Of a stretch of 35,000 nt of DNA, positions 1-10,964 are shown piece after piece. The stretch lies in the NCBI GenBank assembly GCA_012295275.1, contig CM022667.1, positions 7,620,038-7,655,037 of the forward strand, written 5' to 3'. Source of the stretch: Chrysomallon squamiferum. Its lineage: Eukaryota; Mollusca; Gastropoda; Neomphalida; Peltospiridae. Position 1 is the stretch's first letter; the number at the start of each line of letters is the position of its first letter. The position numbers were made by a program, and so were the translations under genes. The notes below the pieces were generated by a model, which made no database searches, was not told the DNA's origin, and worked only from the letters and a program-made list of their open reading frames with translations.

Positions 1-490
1 GACAACGACCATATTTCTGTTAACAATTTAATAATCTTTCTTAATAAATATTTTACATATTGTTTATTGTCGTAAGATATGTTTATAATAATAATAAAAT
101 AATAATAATAATAATAATAAATAATATATATATTTATTTTCTTAACTTACAATCTACACATACACACACACACACACTTTTTCTTATCATTTTCCCCAGC
201 AACCTTTTACAGATGATAACAGTTGCCAGATATCTGAAAGATGTGTTATATAGCTGACTATCGTACAGAAAACCAGTGATTTTTTTTTGTTGTTCTTGTT
301 TTTTCTTTTTCAGTTGATTGTATTTCTTTAAATTTTCACTTCTGACATTAAGAATCAAATTTTTCTTAAGCTTACAGATTTGATCACGTGACATATTTCA
401 AGAGGATGTCTATGAAGAAATGAGTCACAACATTTACATATATTTACCTGTTTTCTTTTCCTGTTTTTTAAAAAAAAATTTTTTGTTTTC
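1..490. other. 5' flank of gene A, duplicated sequence
   Basis: This is A+T-rich non-coding sequence with a short (AAT)n run (about 88-124) and a short (AC)n run (about 158-177). Bases 1-100 are nearly identical to 19927-20030. Bases 140-490 match the sequence upstream of genes C (20100-20460) and D (28440-28790), and in part B (10480-10800). It is therefore the upstream portion of the repeated cluster unit. I see no gene in it. Confidence 0.7.
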
Positions 491-501
491 CAGTGTGTCT
501 G

Positions 502-600
502 ATTGGTCGACACTAACCGGATACAGTTTGAAATTGTCATTGGACAAGAGGGCGCTGAGACTGCTATAAAAATACAAGATGCTGGTACGAGTAGTCAATA
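502..600 (+). promoter_or_regulatory. Core promoter of gene A (2 inverted CCAAT boxes + TATA)
   Basis: Inverted CCAAT boxes (ATTGG) lie at 502-506 and 539-543, with a TATA box (TATAAAAA) at 565-572. Transcription should start about 25-30 bases downstream, near 594-600. The block from the first CCAAT box to the exon 1 donor is almost identical in all four plus-strand genes; this copy differs from B at one base between the CCAAT boxes. The motif assignment is by consensus match and the start site is inferred. Confidence 0.75.
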
Positions 601-898
601 CACCGCACACCCCGTTCAAGATTTTCCAGATATTCGCTTGTTCTGTGTATCTGCGACAATGGTAAGAAATATTTTAATATTTTATAACGTGTAAGTTTAA
701 GTGTTCTTATCTTGGTGTAATTAATTTAGTTTTTGAATCTTTATTAAGCTGTGAAAAAGTTTAATCTTAGAATAACAAGAAATAATATTGCTGATATATA
801 GTTAGTTAATAATATGTAAATGATAATTTGCTTTTAATTCATAATAGGTAGCTAGATAGCTAGACAGATCGACAGATAAATACACGTGTTTTGTGATA

Positions 899-1035
<137 letters not shown>

Positions 1036-1127
1036 TTTCAGAAACTGTCAATTTTTCTTTGTTTCTTTCTCCTGGCTGCCTGCAGCGCTCTCAGCAAGTA
1101 AGTAAAAATTTACAATTTAGTTTAATT

Positions 1128-1130
<3 letters not shown>

Positions 1131-1167
<37 letters not shown>
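1131..1167. repeat. (GT)n microsatellite in gene A intron 2
   Basis: About 18 GT units, followed by imprecise GT/GTAT sequence and then a (GAT)n-rich stretch (1262-1380). The same GT then GATGAT arrangement occurs in intron 2 of genes B, C and D. Confidence 0.9.
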
Positions 1168-1764
1168 TGTCAGTCTGTATGTGTGTATGTATGTCTGTTA
1201 CTGTGTATTTGTATTTATGTAACTGTGTACATTATTGTTTCTTTGAATGTTGATATATGTATAATGATGGATGGTGATGATGATGTTGATGATGATAATG
1301 ATAAAAATAATAATAATAATAAGGATGATGAAGATGTTGATGATGATGATGATAATAATTATGATGATGGATGGTGATGATAAAAATGTATTTCAGGGAA
1401 TCACTGAATGCTATGCTGAAATTCTTCACTCCTGAAACTGTAGAAAAGTTGAAGACGTCGACTGCCAAAATCAGCGTCAAGTCGTTCTTGGCCTAGCAAA
1501 CTAGGGGAGTCGGCATGTGAGTTGTGTCCGTACAGAACCAAGACCGCCGTGACGTTTTGCAACAACATCTGTTACGTCATCACTACCCAACTTCATCCGA
1601 ACTGTGTCTTGTCTGTGAGTAGCATCTTTGTTATATAAATAACATTTTATAACACATAGTATCATGCAAATTAGATTTTATAATACTATATACACAATAT
1701 ATTTTATAACACACAGTATCACATAAGTAATATTTTATAACACATAATGTCATGTGTGTGTGTT

Positions 1765-1818
<54 letters not shown>

Positions 1819-1884
1819 CAGCTACTCAGTTATTTTATTTTGTATCAAGTTTTACATAAGACATAATTTACTCTCTTTATACTG

Positions 1885-2950
1885 ACTGACACAAACTGAT
1901 ATTAAGAGACAGTAACTGATACAAAGTGGTGATATTAAGAGATAGTAACTGATACAAAGTGATGATATTAAGAGATAGTAACTGATACAAAGTGATGATA
2001 TTAAGAGATAGTATCTGATACAAAGTATGATGTTAAGAGATAGTAACTGATACAAAGTGTTGATATTAAGATATAGTAACTGATACAAAGTGATGATATT
2101 AAGAGATAGTAACTGATACAAAGTGATGATATTAAGAGATATAACTGATACAAAGTGATGATATTAAGATATAGTAACTGATACAAAGTGATGATATTAA
2201 GAGATAGTAACTGATACAAAGTGGTGATATTAAGAGATAGTAACTGATACAACTGATACATAGTGATGATATTAAGATATAGTAACTGATACAAAGTGAT
2301 GATATTAAGATGTAGTAACTGATACAAAGTGATGATATTAAGATATAGTAACTGATACAAAGTGATGATATTAAGATATAGTAACTGATACAAAGTGATG
2401 ATATTAAGATATAGTAACTGATACAAAGTGATGATATTAAGAGATAGTAACTGATACAAAGTGATGATATTAAGAGATAGTAACTGATACAAAGTGATGA
2501 TATTAAGATATAGTAACTGATACAAAGTGATGATATTAAGATATAGTAACTGATACAAAGTGATGATATTAAGATATAGTAACTGATACAAAGTGATGAT
2601 ATTAAGATATAGTAACTGATACAAAGTGGTGATATTAAGAGATAGTAACTGATACAAAGTGATGATATTAAGAGATAGTAACTGATACAAAGTGATGATG
2701 TTAAGAGATAGTAACTGATACAAAGTGATGATGTTAAGAGATAGTAACTGATACAAAGTGATGATATTAAGAGATAGTAACTGATACAAAGTGATGATAT
2801 TAAGAGATAGTAACTGATACAAAGTGGTGATATTAAGAGATAGTAACTGATACAAAGTGGTGATATTAAGAGATAGTAATTGATACAAAGTGGTGATATT
2901 AAGAGATAGTAACTGATACAAAGTGGTGATATTAAGAGATAGTAACTGAT
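1885..2950. repeat. 33-bp minisatellite in gene A intron 3 (about 32 copies)
   Basis: Tandem units of about 33 bp combine TAACTGATACAAAGTG with ATGATATTAAGAGATAG; the main variants are AGAGAT/AGATAT and GTGATG/GTGGTG. Because the unit is a multiple of three it leaves long 11-residue-periodic open frames on the minus strand, which are not genes. The array runs to within about 20 nt of the exon 4 acceptor. A shorter homologous array occupies the same place in genes B, C and D. Confidence 0.97.
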
Positions 2951-3172
2951 ATATAATTTTAAATGTACAGATACAGGAGGTGTCATCCGCTGGGCCACTG
3001 TGAAAACTGTCATGCTTACTGCCGTCCTACTGGTGACGCAGTATTCTGGTTTTTTGGTTTCTGTCCACATCCCTGTGGACATTGGCCTGCAGGTTTCAGT
3101 TACAACTACGAATACTTCCCACAGGATTGCAAGTGTTACCACCATAAAAAAGTATTCCTGAAAACAATTTAA

Positions 3173-4187
3173 TGATTATTTTAAATAATGACAAAATGCA
3201 TTGTAAAAATATAATGCTATTGATTTTAATAACTGAAATATCATGGTTTTTTTAAATAAATTTTTAAAAATGTATTAATTAATTAATTAATTATTATTAT
3301 TATTATTATTATTATTATTTATTAGTTACTCTTGTTAGTGTGTTATAGCTGTAGTGTAATAAATGTTGAAATCTTTAATTAAATATATGTTTTCAATATT
3401 CTATGAGAAATTTCGCCAGTGTGTGATATTGTGAGTCAATGTATACAGCACGTTTTTCGTGTTTGTGTTTGCTAATGTGTGTGTGAAGTATTTCAGGTTT
3501 TTCAGTGTCACAGAAAAACAAAATGTCAAAAACGTGGTGTATACAACTACAACAGCGACATTATTACTGAAAAACATTCATCTTTACTTTTTGTATTGAG
3601 TATGTCTATGAAGGAAATATTCCATTTTGTTAAAAACTAGACATGTTTTATATGATTATATTTAATTTAAATGTGCTGAGAGTAAGACAATATAAGAATG
3701 TTAGATCTTGAAAAGAATTTGTATTACAGGAAAAGTAAAGTGAACAGAACGGAAATGAAAGTTTAAGATATGAATTGCTGCATTACAGTCTGGGGAATAT
3801 GCTGAGAATTCTTTAACGTATTTGATGAATGTCAGACAAAGCAAAAAATCTGAATAACTTCGCTAGTTACTGTTTGTGGTTTTAAGTGTGACGTTGATCT
3901 TGAAGACATTGTTCATTTTATATTTTACCTTTGTGTTAAGAGTTAACAGTATTATATTTTTCTTAGAAATAAACATCAAATACGACTAGCGAAATGAAGG
4001 ACATGTCGATATCTTAATCTGTCAACAAGAGCATTAAAATAAACAAACTAACAAACAAACAACATATAAATTAATAAATAAATAAATAAATAAATTAATA
4101 AATAAAATAAATAAATAGACGTGGAAAGGAACAAATAATAATAATGATAAAAATACTACTACTACTAATAATAAATTTCGTTTTACA
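3173..4187. other. 3' flank of gene A, with cluster-conserved block
   Basis: No coding sequence is recognised. It holds a TTAATTAA/(TTA)n stretch (3277-3320) and a block from about 3360 to 4015 that matches the 3' flanks of genes B, C and D. The most conserved core starts near 3538 with TATACAACTACAACAGCGAC. Short (AAAT)n-type repeats fill 4060-4115. Confidence 0.7.
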
Positions 4188-4374
4188 GGGTAGATCGTAA
4201 AACATTCTTGCCTTTCTATGAGATTAAAATAATTTCCAGATTCATTTAATCAATTAATTTCCAAACGACGATTTAAAATTCTATTTTAATTTTTAAATGC
4301 CGAGAAGAGTTTGTGTTTGTAGTTATGTTTCTCTGTCACTGGTTTGGGAGTGTTTGAACGCGGCAGACTAGTAC
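4188..4374 (+). repeat. Left inverted-repeat arm, first half (unit 1)
   Basis: This matches the arm copies at 15232, 24176 and 32407 (same strand) and at 7962-8170 and 34310-34530 (opposite strand). It starts with a GTAGATCGTA-type sequence and is broken at 4374 by a transposon-like insertion; the arm resumes at 5810. Confidence 0.75.
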
Positions 4375-4441
4375 GAGGGAGTTCACTCAAAATTTAAAAA
4401 TTACTGAATTTCATTTTTAAATATATAATTTGAAGCAGGAC

Positions 4442-4485
<44 letters not shown>

Positions 4486-5809
4486 ATAATAATAATAAAT
4501 AAATTAAATTAAATTAACACTTTGAATTTTTTAAATTGGTTAGTTAGTTTATGAGCTACTTCAAATCAAAGATGCTAAAGTGTTCGACTTTTTTAGAAAA
4601 AGTGATCCATTAATTACGTTACACCAGAAACGTGGCACCAGAAATAACTTTTTGCTGTTCTTGTACATTTAAGTTTCTAGTTTCAACAATTTTTATCCAA
4701 TTGTTGTCAAATTTTGCATACTATTAAAACAGACACTATGAAAGTTAACTATCAACATTTTATTATCCGATGTAATGACCTCGACCTTATTCGCATATAA
4801 TAAAGACACGCTCGCACCCATCTCTCAACACAGAAAGTGAAAATAATGTATTGCTTTCTTAACATTTGAAAACAAATTTATATATAGTTGATCCCCACTT
4901 GATAAAGATAAATAATTATGTATTATATAGAGTATATTTGATTTTAATAATAAAAAGCGTAATAATGTAAAACCAATAGACGAATGAATTGTTTCTAGTC
5001 CCCACAAATACAATGCAACTAACAACCCATCACCCTAACAAATATGGAATAAATTTGCCAGTCATTTTGAAAGAGAGCAGCGGAGCAGTTAATATTTTCA
5101 TAAATTACGCTATTTTAATTTTTTATTAAATATCAAAAAATTATTATTACATAAAATAAATAGCATTAAACAAAATTAGATTTTGCATTTGCAAGTCAGT
5201 GATTACTTAATGGCAACTAATCGTCTTCTGAATTATACAAGCTATTTTCAATACTGCAGACGAAAAATCCGCCAGTTTAATATTTGATCGCCATGGGTTC
5301 TGTATATCAGTTCAAAAACTTTACAAGTACTACTTCAGCCCAACATTATTTTGATCTAGAACTATGTTCAGAATTTATTTATTTACATAATAGGAACAGT
5401 GATATCAATTTAATTGCTTTTTATTCCAGGTAATTTCATTTTGTCTTCTTTCTTCTTAAGAATAACTCTGACGTTGTTTTCACTGCGATCACGTAATGCA
5501 GACATGATTTTCTTTCAAAACGAATGCTCATTGGTTTATTTGTATGGTTGTTGAAGTGAACGGGTATTTGGCCGCACAAAAAATAGAAACGCGTGTATCG
5601 ATTAACTCACTGTTTTATTTGTTTTATATATCTAAAACACAGGATTAATAACATAACATAATTTCTATAATATATTTTAATGAACACTTTAGTTAATATC
5701 TGTAAATAATATTAAAGCTCAGTATGTACAGTTTGAACTGAAAATGATGAGCTGTCATCGGTAAAACAAAGGAATTCGCGTAACGTCATCTGGGTTTAGC
5801 GAACTCCCT
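4375..5809. mobile_element. hAT-like non-autonomous DNA transposon with 8-bp TSD
   Basis: The insertion is flanked by the direct repeat ACTAGTAC (4367-4374 and 5810-5817). It has short terminal inverted repeats (AGGGAGTTC at the left, GAACTCCCT at the right). Paralogous arm copies near 15400, 24360 and 32590 read straight from GGC(A)GACTAGT or a close variant into TCTGATTCG, so they are empty sites that define the insertion exactly. An 8-bp duplication with short AGGG-type ends is typical of the hAT superfamily (known for that superfamily). No transposase frame is visible; a 66-residue minus-strand frame at 4825-5025 is not recognised. A poly(A) run lies at 4443-4483. Confidence 0.82.
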
Positions 5810-5965
5810 ACTAGTACTGATTCGAAGATAATGTGTGTTACGTCACAATTAGAAATAAAACATGATTCGCTTGCTCTTTGTTTCGTCACAGTAAACGTCA
5901 TTTCCGGGGTTTGAACGTAGTACTTATGTGTCTGAACGTAATAACTTAGCTAATATGATACACAA
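5810..5965 (+). repeat. Left inverted-repeat arm, second half (unit 1)
   Basis: This continues the arm interrupted by the hAT-like insertion. It contains GATTCGAAGATAATGTGTG, a TTACGTCAC motif resembling a CRE half-site, and TCATTTCCGGGGTTTGAACG. The same order is seen at 32600-32760, and reversed at 34190-34340. Confidence 0.75.
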
Positions 5966-6219
5966 AAAAAAAAAAAAATTAAATAAAATAAGTAGAATAT
6001 GATAAAAAAAAAAAAAAAAAATTAAAAGAACAAACAAACGTACGATGTAATGTAAATCACGTAATATTTTGACTGTTGTTTGTTAAATATTTGGAGATGT
6101 GTGGAGTTGTGACATATTTAATATTATTTAATGGATTTTTCCCAGTAGGTGATTTAACAACAGGCAAAAACAAATTAAAATACTTCGACTGATTTTTGTA
6201 TCTTCAAAGGACAGTTTTA
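5966..6219. other. A+T-rich spacer
   Basis: Contains two short poly(A) runs (about 5965-5978 and 6005-6020). I see no gene or recognisable element. Confidence 0.5.
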
Positions 6220-6490
6220 GATGTAATTATTTAAATTATTATTAACTCGTTTTTAAAAGATAAAATAAAATTTTTTTTTTTCTTCATTATGCAATATTTG
6301 TTTTACTGGCATCAACGTTTTCTAATATTTTGTGTAAACATAGTACATTAAAATGAATCACATTCAAAAATCTTCAATGAGTCTGTTAATGTGCACGTGC
6401 AGTAAAATACAGCAGCTGAAGAAAATCAGCAGATAACTGAATATTAGAAAAAACAGTTTAACTACACAGTCTGTCAGTGTCTCACAGTTT
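6220..6490 (-). other. Conserved spacer block, copy 1 (possible signal-peptide-like relic)
   Basis: This is homologous to 33072-33320. On the minus strand both copies keep an open stretch of about 40 residues with a strongly hydrophobic core (VVKLFFLIFSYLLIFF), reminiscent of a signal peptide. There is no convincing start, splice acceptor or downstream exon. Both copies lie between inverted arms of the same kind. It could be a decayed exon 2-like fragment or an incidental open frame. Confidence 0.35.
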
Positions 6491-6618
6491 TTACATGTAA
6501 GAAAAAGAAAAGTACGTGAAAAGACGAAAGATATAAAGTAAGAGAGAAGAGGAGAAAGATACAGTGTAAAGATTGGTACAGAGAAAACAGAAACAGAAAC
6601 CGAGAGACAGAGAAAAAT

Positions 6619-6621
<3 letters not shown>

Positions 6622-6690
<69 letters not shown>
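6622..6690. repeat. (GA)n microsatellite
   Basis: A nearly pure GA run of about 65 nt embedded in a broader GA-rich segment (6535-6720). Confidence 0.95.
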
Positions 6691-6850
6691 AGACGGGGAG
6701 AGAGCGAGAGAGACAGATAAGGGTATTTCTAAAACTAAATTAAAAGAATGTAATATTATTAAATACAATCACTAAAAAAGCTTCGATAAACTGAGAAAAT
6801 TCTATTCTTTGACGTTGAAGTACAAACAAGATTAAAAACATTCAGCTTGG

Positions 6851-6899
<49 letters not shown>
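6851..6899. repeat. (AT)n(GT)n microsatellite
   Basis: An (AT)n tract runs directly into a (GT)n tract of about 15 units. Confidence 0.93.
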
Positions 6900-6900
<1 letters not shown>

Positions 6901-7239
6901 CGCAAATGAAAATTTACGAGATAGACGGCGCTCCTGATTTTAGTTTCCAGTTTATGTCTAAAATCTGTACTAGTTTGCTTCATTAGCTAGTTTATTAAGT
7001 TTGTCAAGTTTCCAGCAATTAATTTTGTATTTTTATTTTTTTTTATATTTATAATCACACCTGCATATATTTCCAAGAACTCATGAACAACACAAATAAT
7101 AATATTAAAGTGCGTTATCAACAACAACAAACAAACAAACAAGAAATTCAGTGTCTACAGATTAGCGTGTACAGGAAAGTCAGAAGACTGCAGTGTTAAT
7201 AACATGTTTTAAAAGCTGATGTAGATGTATTTAGTAAAC

Positions 7240-7962
7240 ATGTTGTAGTCTGATTATTTCTGATAGTATCAGACTAACATATTAATAATGGTTTAAACAC
7301 TCGTGTATATAGCCTGATTATTTTGTGATATATCAGGCTAACACTATTAATAATGGTTTAAACACTCGTGTATATAGCCTGATTATTTCTGATAATATCA
7401 GGCTAACACTATTAATAATGGTTTAAACACTAGTGTATATAGCCTGATTATTTCTGATAATATCAGGCTAACACTATTAATAATGGTTTAAACACTAGTG
7501 TATATAGCCTGATTATTTCTGATAGTATCAGACTAACATATTAATAACGGTTTAAACACTCGTATATATAGCCTGATTACTTCTGATAATATCAGGCTAA
7601 CACTATTACTAATGGTTTAAACACTAGTGTATATAGTCTGATTATTTCTGATAATATCAGGCTAACACTATTAATAATGGTTTAAACACTAGTGTATATA
7701 GTCTGATTATTTCTGATAGTATGCGACTAACATATTAATAACGGTTTAAACACTCGTATATATAGCCTGATTACTTCTGATAATATCAGGCTAACACTAT
7801 TACTAATGGTTTAAACACTAGTGTATATAGCCTGATTATTTCTGATAATATCAGGCTAACACTATTAATAATGGTTTAAACACTCGTGTATATAGTGTGA
7901 TTATTTCTGGTAATATCAGGCTAACACTATTAATAATGGTTTAAACACTAGTATATAACACT
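7240..7962. repeat. 65-bp satellite with internal palindrome (11 copies)
   Basis: Eleven occurrences of GTTTAAACAC are spaced about 65 bp apart. Each unit contains AGCCTGAT and ATCAGGCT about 13 nt apart, which could form an 8-bp stem, plus the palindrome GTTTAAAC. Units differ by single substitutions and small indels. The array ends directly at the reversed arm at 7962. No related array is seen elsewhere in the window. Confidence 0.95.
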
Positions 7963-8175
7963 AGTGTGACGTAACACACATTATCTTCGAATAAGTACTA
8001 ATCTGACATGTTTAAAACTTCCCAAAACGAATCACAAAGAAATATAACTGAAAACACAAATTGTTAGTCAACATTTAAAAGTTAAAATAGAATTTAAAAT
8101 GTCGTTTGGAAATTAAATGAAACTGGAAATCATTTTAGTAAAATGCAAGATGGTTTCTACGATCTTCCCTGTCTG
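7962..8175 (-). repeat. Right inverted-repeat arm (unit 1)
   Basis: The reverse orientation of the arm, starting with GTGACGTAACACACATTATC and running to the GATCTTCC region. It pairs with the left arm at 4188-4374/5810-5965. It is closely similar to 34310-34520, and the similarity to that locus continues to about 8660. Confidence 0.8.
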
Positions 8176-8262
8176 GCAAGCAAACTGGATTTGTTTCGAT
8201 CAGGAATTTAAACAATAGCATATCAATACCATGTTATTGACTCTCTGTTTTGCTGGGTACTT

Positions 8263-8265
<3 letters not shown>

Positions 8266-8336
<71 letters not shown>
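8266..8336. repeat. (AAT)n microsatellite
   Basis: A pure AAT run of about 70 nt. The same run is found at the homologous place 34606-34668. Confidence 0.96.
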
Positions 8337-8337
<1 letters not shown>

Positions 8338-8862
8338 TTACTTGCATTAAATACTGATATTACTAATAAATAATAAAATATAATTAAATAAATTAATAAA
8401 AATTAGAAGCAGTTTCGAAGAAGCAAAGAAGAAAGAAATGTTTGATTTAGCGATGAACTCAACACAGAAGTGTATCCACAGTTTCTTATTGGAGAAATAA
8501 ATGATATATGTTAACTCAGTCTCTGTAAACTTTGTGCATTGGTGACAGGGAAGTTACGTAGTTTACACAGAAATCATTGGGAGGTGGTGTTTTCATCTTT
8601 CTCTCAAACTTTGTCGTTATTATCAACAAAGACTGAGTTGTAAATGCAGGTAAATCAGGCTTATATAAAATAATTAAAACTGTTAACAGAGCAAACATTT
8701 ATAAATAAATAACCAGTGATTTTAATTTTTATATCAGTTTTATTTTCAATCACATTAATTAGAAATAGTAAATTTAATTAATTACAAAATACATTTTCTT
8801 TTCGTTTTTGTTTACTGATTTGATTCGAATCTTATTTGTGAATGACATATCTGTTGTCATGG

Positions 8863-9032
8863 TTACTTTGGATATCTGCACGTGCAGGTAGTTGTAACTC
8901 TCGCCTTCTTTCCAGTGATCACATGGTTTTTCACAGTAAGCTTTCACCCAGAACGTCACGTGACCACTGGGTTGGCAGTTGAAGTTCACTATTTGATTAC
9001 AACATGAACAGAAATGTGAGCAGTCCTTGTAT
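8863..9032 (-). pseudogene. Minus-subfamily exon 4 relic, copy 1
   Basis: The acceptor (TTTTCAG) is read on the minus strand at 9033-9039 and the exon starts at 9032 in the expected phase. It keeps C-x3-C-x-C-C, a CQPSG variant of CQPTG, FW, C-x13-C-x3-C, W and SYNY. Compared with the intact copy at 24891-25086, 17 nt are missing after the SYNY codons. The frame shifts there, the terminal PQDC-x-C is lost, and the frame runs on to about 8774. This is a relic of the paralogous secreted Cys-rich family. The ancestral stop would be near 8863. Confidence 0.75.
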
Positions 9033-9494
9033 CTGAAAATAATTTTCAGTAGTTTTATATGCACCGATACAAGGATTAGTCTAAAAGAAACTTGATAGAT
9101 AAGAGATTAGCAGCAAAAGAGCACGTACCAAGAACACAAATACATCGATGTTTTATAAATTAATAGTTGGCTTTCCCTGGAATAGAAAAGAGACAAAAAG
9201 AGAGCTTTACACTACTGATTGGAAGGCGTTGTTTTCATTTCTCTAAAAGTGCAGAAGATGAAATAAAAGCTTGTCTTTGTTATCGACAAAGATTGACTTC
9301 TAAATACTGGTAAATTAGGCTTAATTAAAACTATTAACACAGCAAAGTTAATAAATAAACCAGTTTTATTTTCAAGCATGCAATTAGAAATAATAAATTT
9401 AATTAATTAATTATATATATATATTTTATGATTTACTTTGTATAAGTATTCAAATATTCAAATTGTATTAGTGAACGAGAAATCTTTTGTCAAG

Positions 9495-9681
9495 GTTACT
9501 TTTCATATGTGCACGTGCAGTTTTGTAGTAGGCTCAGGAGTTGTAATTCTCGCCTTTTTTCCACTGATCACGTGATTCTGCACAGTAAGCTTTCACCCAG
9601 AACATTTTGTAACCAGTGGGTTGGCAGCTGCCTCTCACTGTTCTTTTGCGCCATGGAGGGAACTGTAAGCAGTCCTTGAAT
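9495..9681 (-). pseudogene. Minus-subfamily exon 4 relic, copy 2
   Basis: The acceptor is conserved at 9682-9688 (minus strand). CQPTGY, FW, the following AYC and the W are recognisable. Several N-terminal cysteines are missing, and a frame-shifting base loss after the NYN codons brings in a TGA (minus, 9534-9536). It lies 649 bp from copy 1 and shares flanks with it, so the two arose by a local tandem duplication. Confidence 0.7.
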
Positions 9682-9975
9682 CTGAAAATAATTTTCACAA
9701 TACATAATCACTATTTTTATATACATAGATACAGAAAATGAAAAAACATGACAGATAATGATATCAGCAGGGAAAGATCAAGAAACAAGAACAGAAATAC
9801 ATCGATCATGGATTAATCGTAGGCTTTGCACACATATATGTATATGTACACAACACACACACATACACACCCACACACAGAGAGAGAGAGAGAGAGGATT
9901 AACAATGAAAAGGAGGAGGAGTATATGAGGACTGATCTGTGTGACTAAAACGAGCATTTAATTTAAATCACTTAC

Positions 9976-10115
9976 AGACATTTCACAGATCTAATTTTAA
10001 TGTCAGAATCTATAATTTTACAGCCGCCATCACAGAAACCTTCAACGTGGATCTCCTCGTATGGAAGCGGCTACCACGTGGTTTCTCGACTTACAAATGG
10101 AAAGTCATCTTATAT
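9976..10115 (-). pseudogene. Minus-subfamily exon 3 relic (10.0 kb)
   Basis: This is homologous to the open exon 3 at 18849-18989, with the donor (CT before GTAAGT) kept at its low-coordinate end. In the CEPC motif the first cysteine codon is changed and the glutamate codon is a TAG (minus, 10071-10073). The 5' acceptor is not clear. Its partner exon 4 would be one of the relics at 9495-9681 or 8863-9032. Confidence 0.75.
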
Positions 10116-10315
10116 GTATATATAATCAAAACAGATTTTAAATAACAACAAACCATTTTTTTTCTTAAATGAAAATCACACTGAGCAATTAATAAACGCT
10201 AAATAAATAACAAGTAATGTTTGAAAGTAAATAATTGTAGTTCTGTGTCAGAAAGCAAGAAAATGGAAATTTATGTAGTTGTGTCATATTTTGCCATAAC
10301 GTACGGACTGCAAGT

Positions 10316-10385
<70 letters not shown>
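10316..10385. repeat. (AAT)n microsatellite upstream of gene B
   Basis: A pure AAT run followed by (AAC)n to about 10401, then an AC-rich stretch at 10457-10493. Confidence 0.96.
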
Positions 10386-10389
<4 letters not shown>

Positions 10390-10807
10390 CAACAACAACA
10401 ACACAATAAATAATATGTATAATATGACGATCTGTGCGTATGTATGTATGTCTGTATACACACATACACACACACATACACACAAACACACACTTTTTCT
10501 TATCATTTTCCTAAGCAACCTCTTACAGAGAAGCTAATTTCTCAAAGTTGTCAAATATCTCAAAGATGTGTTATATAGGTGAATATTAGTGATTGTTTTT
10601 TTTTGGAGTTTTTTTCAGTTTATTATATATGTTTAAATTTTCACGAATCAAATTTTTCTTAAGCTTACAGATTTGATCACGTGACATATTTCAAGAGGAT
10701 GTCTACGAAGAAATGAGTAACAACATTTACATATATTTACCTGTTCACATTTGCTAAATTTTCTTTTCCTGTTTTTTAAAAACAAATTTTGTTTTCCAGT
10801 GTGTCTG

Positions 10808-10905
10808 ATTGGTCGACGCTAACCGGATACAGTTTGAAATTGTCATTGGACAAGAGGGCGCTGAGACTGCTATAAAAATACAAGATGCTGGTACGAGTAG
10901 TCAAT
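10808..10905 (+). promoter_or_regulatory. Core promoter of gene B
   Basis: Inverted CCAAT boxes at 10808-10812 and 10845-10849, TATA box (TATAAAAA) at 10871-10878, with predicted initiation near 10900. The block is virtually identical to the promoters of A, C and D, which suggests all copies share one expression programme. Confidence 0.8.
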
Positions 10906-10964
10906 ACACCGCACACCCCGTTCAAGATTTTCCAGATATTCGCTTGTTCTGTGTATCTGCGACA

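Noticed and set aside
1885-2950. Possible CRISPR-like regular repeats (33-bp and 65-bp arrays)
   Set aside because: The units are contiguous without unique spacers, degenerate between copies, and lie in introns or spacers of an animal genome.
2001-3145. Long minus-strand frames of 306 and 337 residues with an 11-residue periodicity
   Set aside because: They are translations of the intronic 33-bp minisatellite. The period is a multiple of three, so several frames stay open.
4825-5025. A 66-residue minus-strand frame inside the hAT-like element
   Set aside because: No transposase motif, A+T-biased composition and no second copy. It is probably chance.
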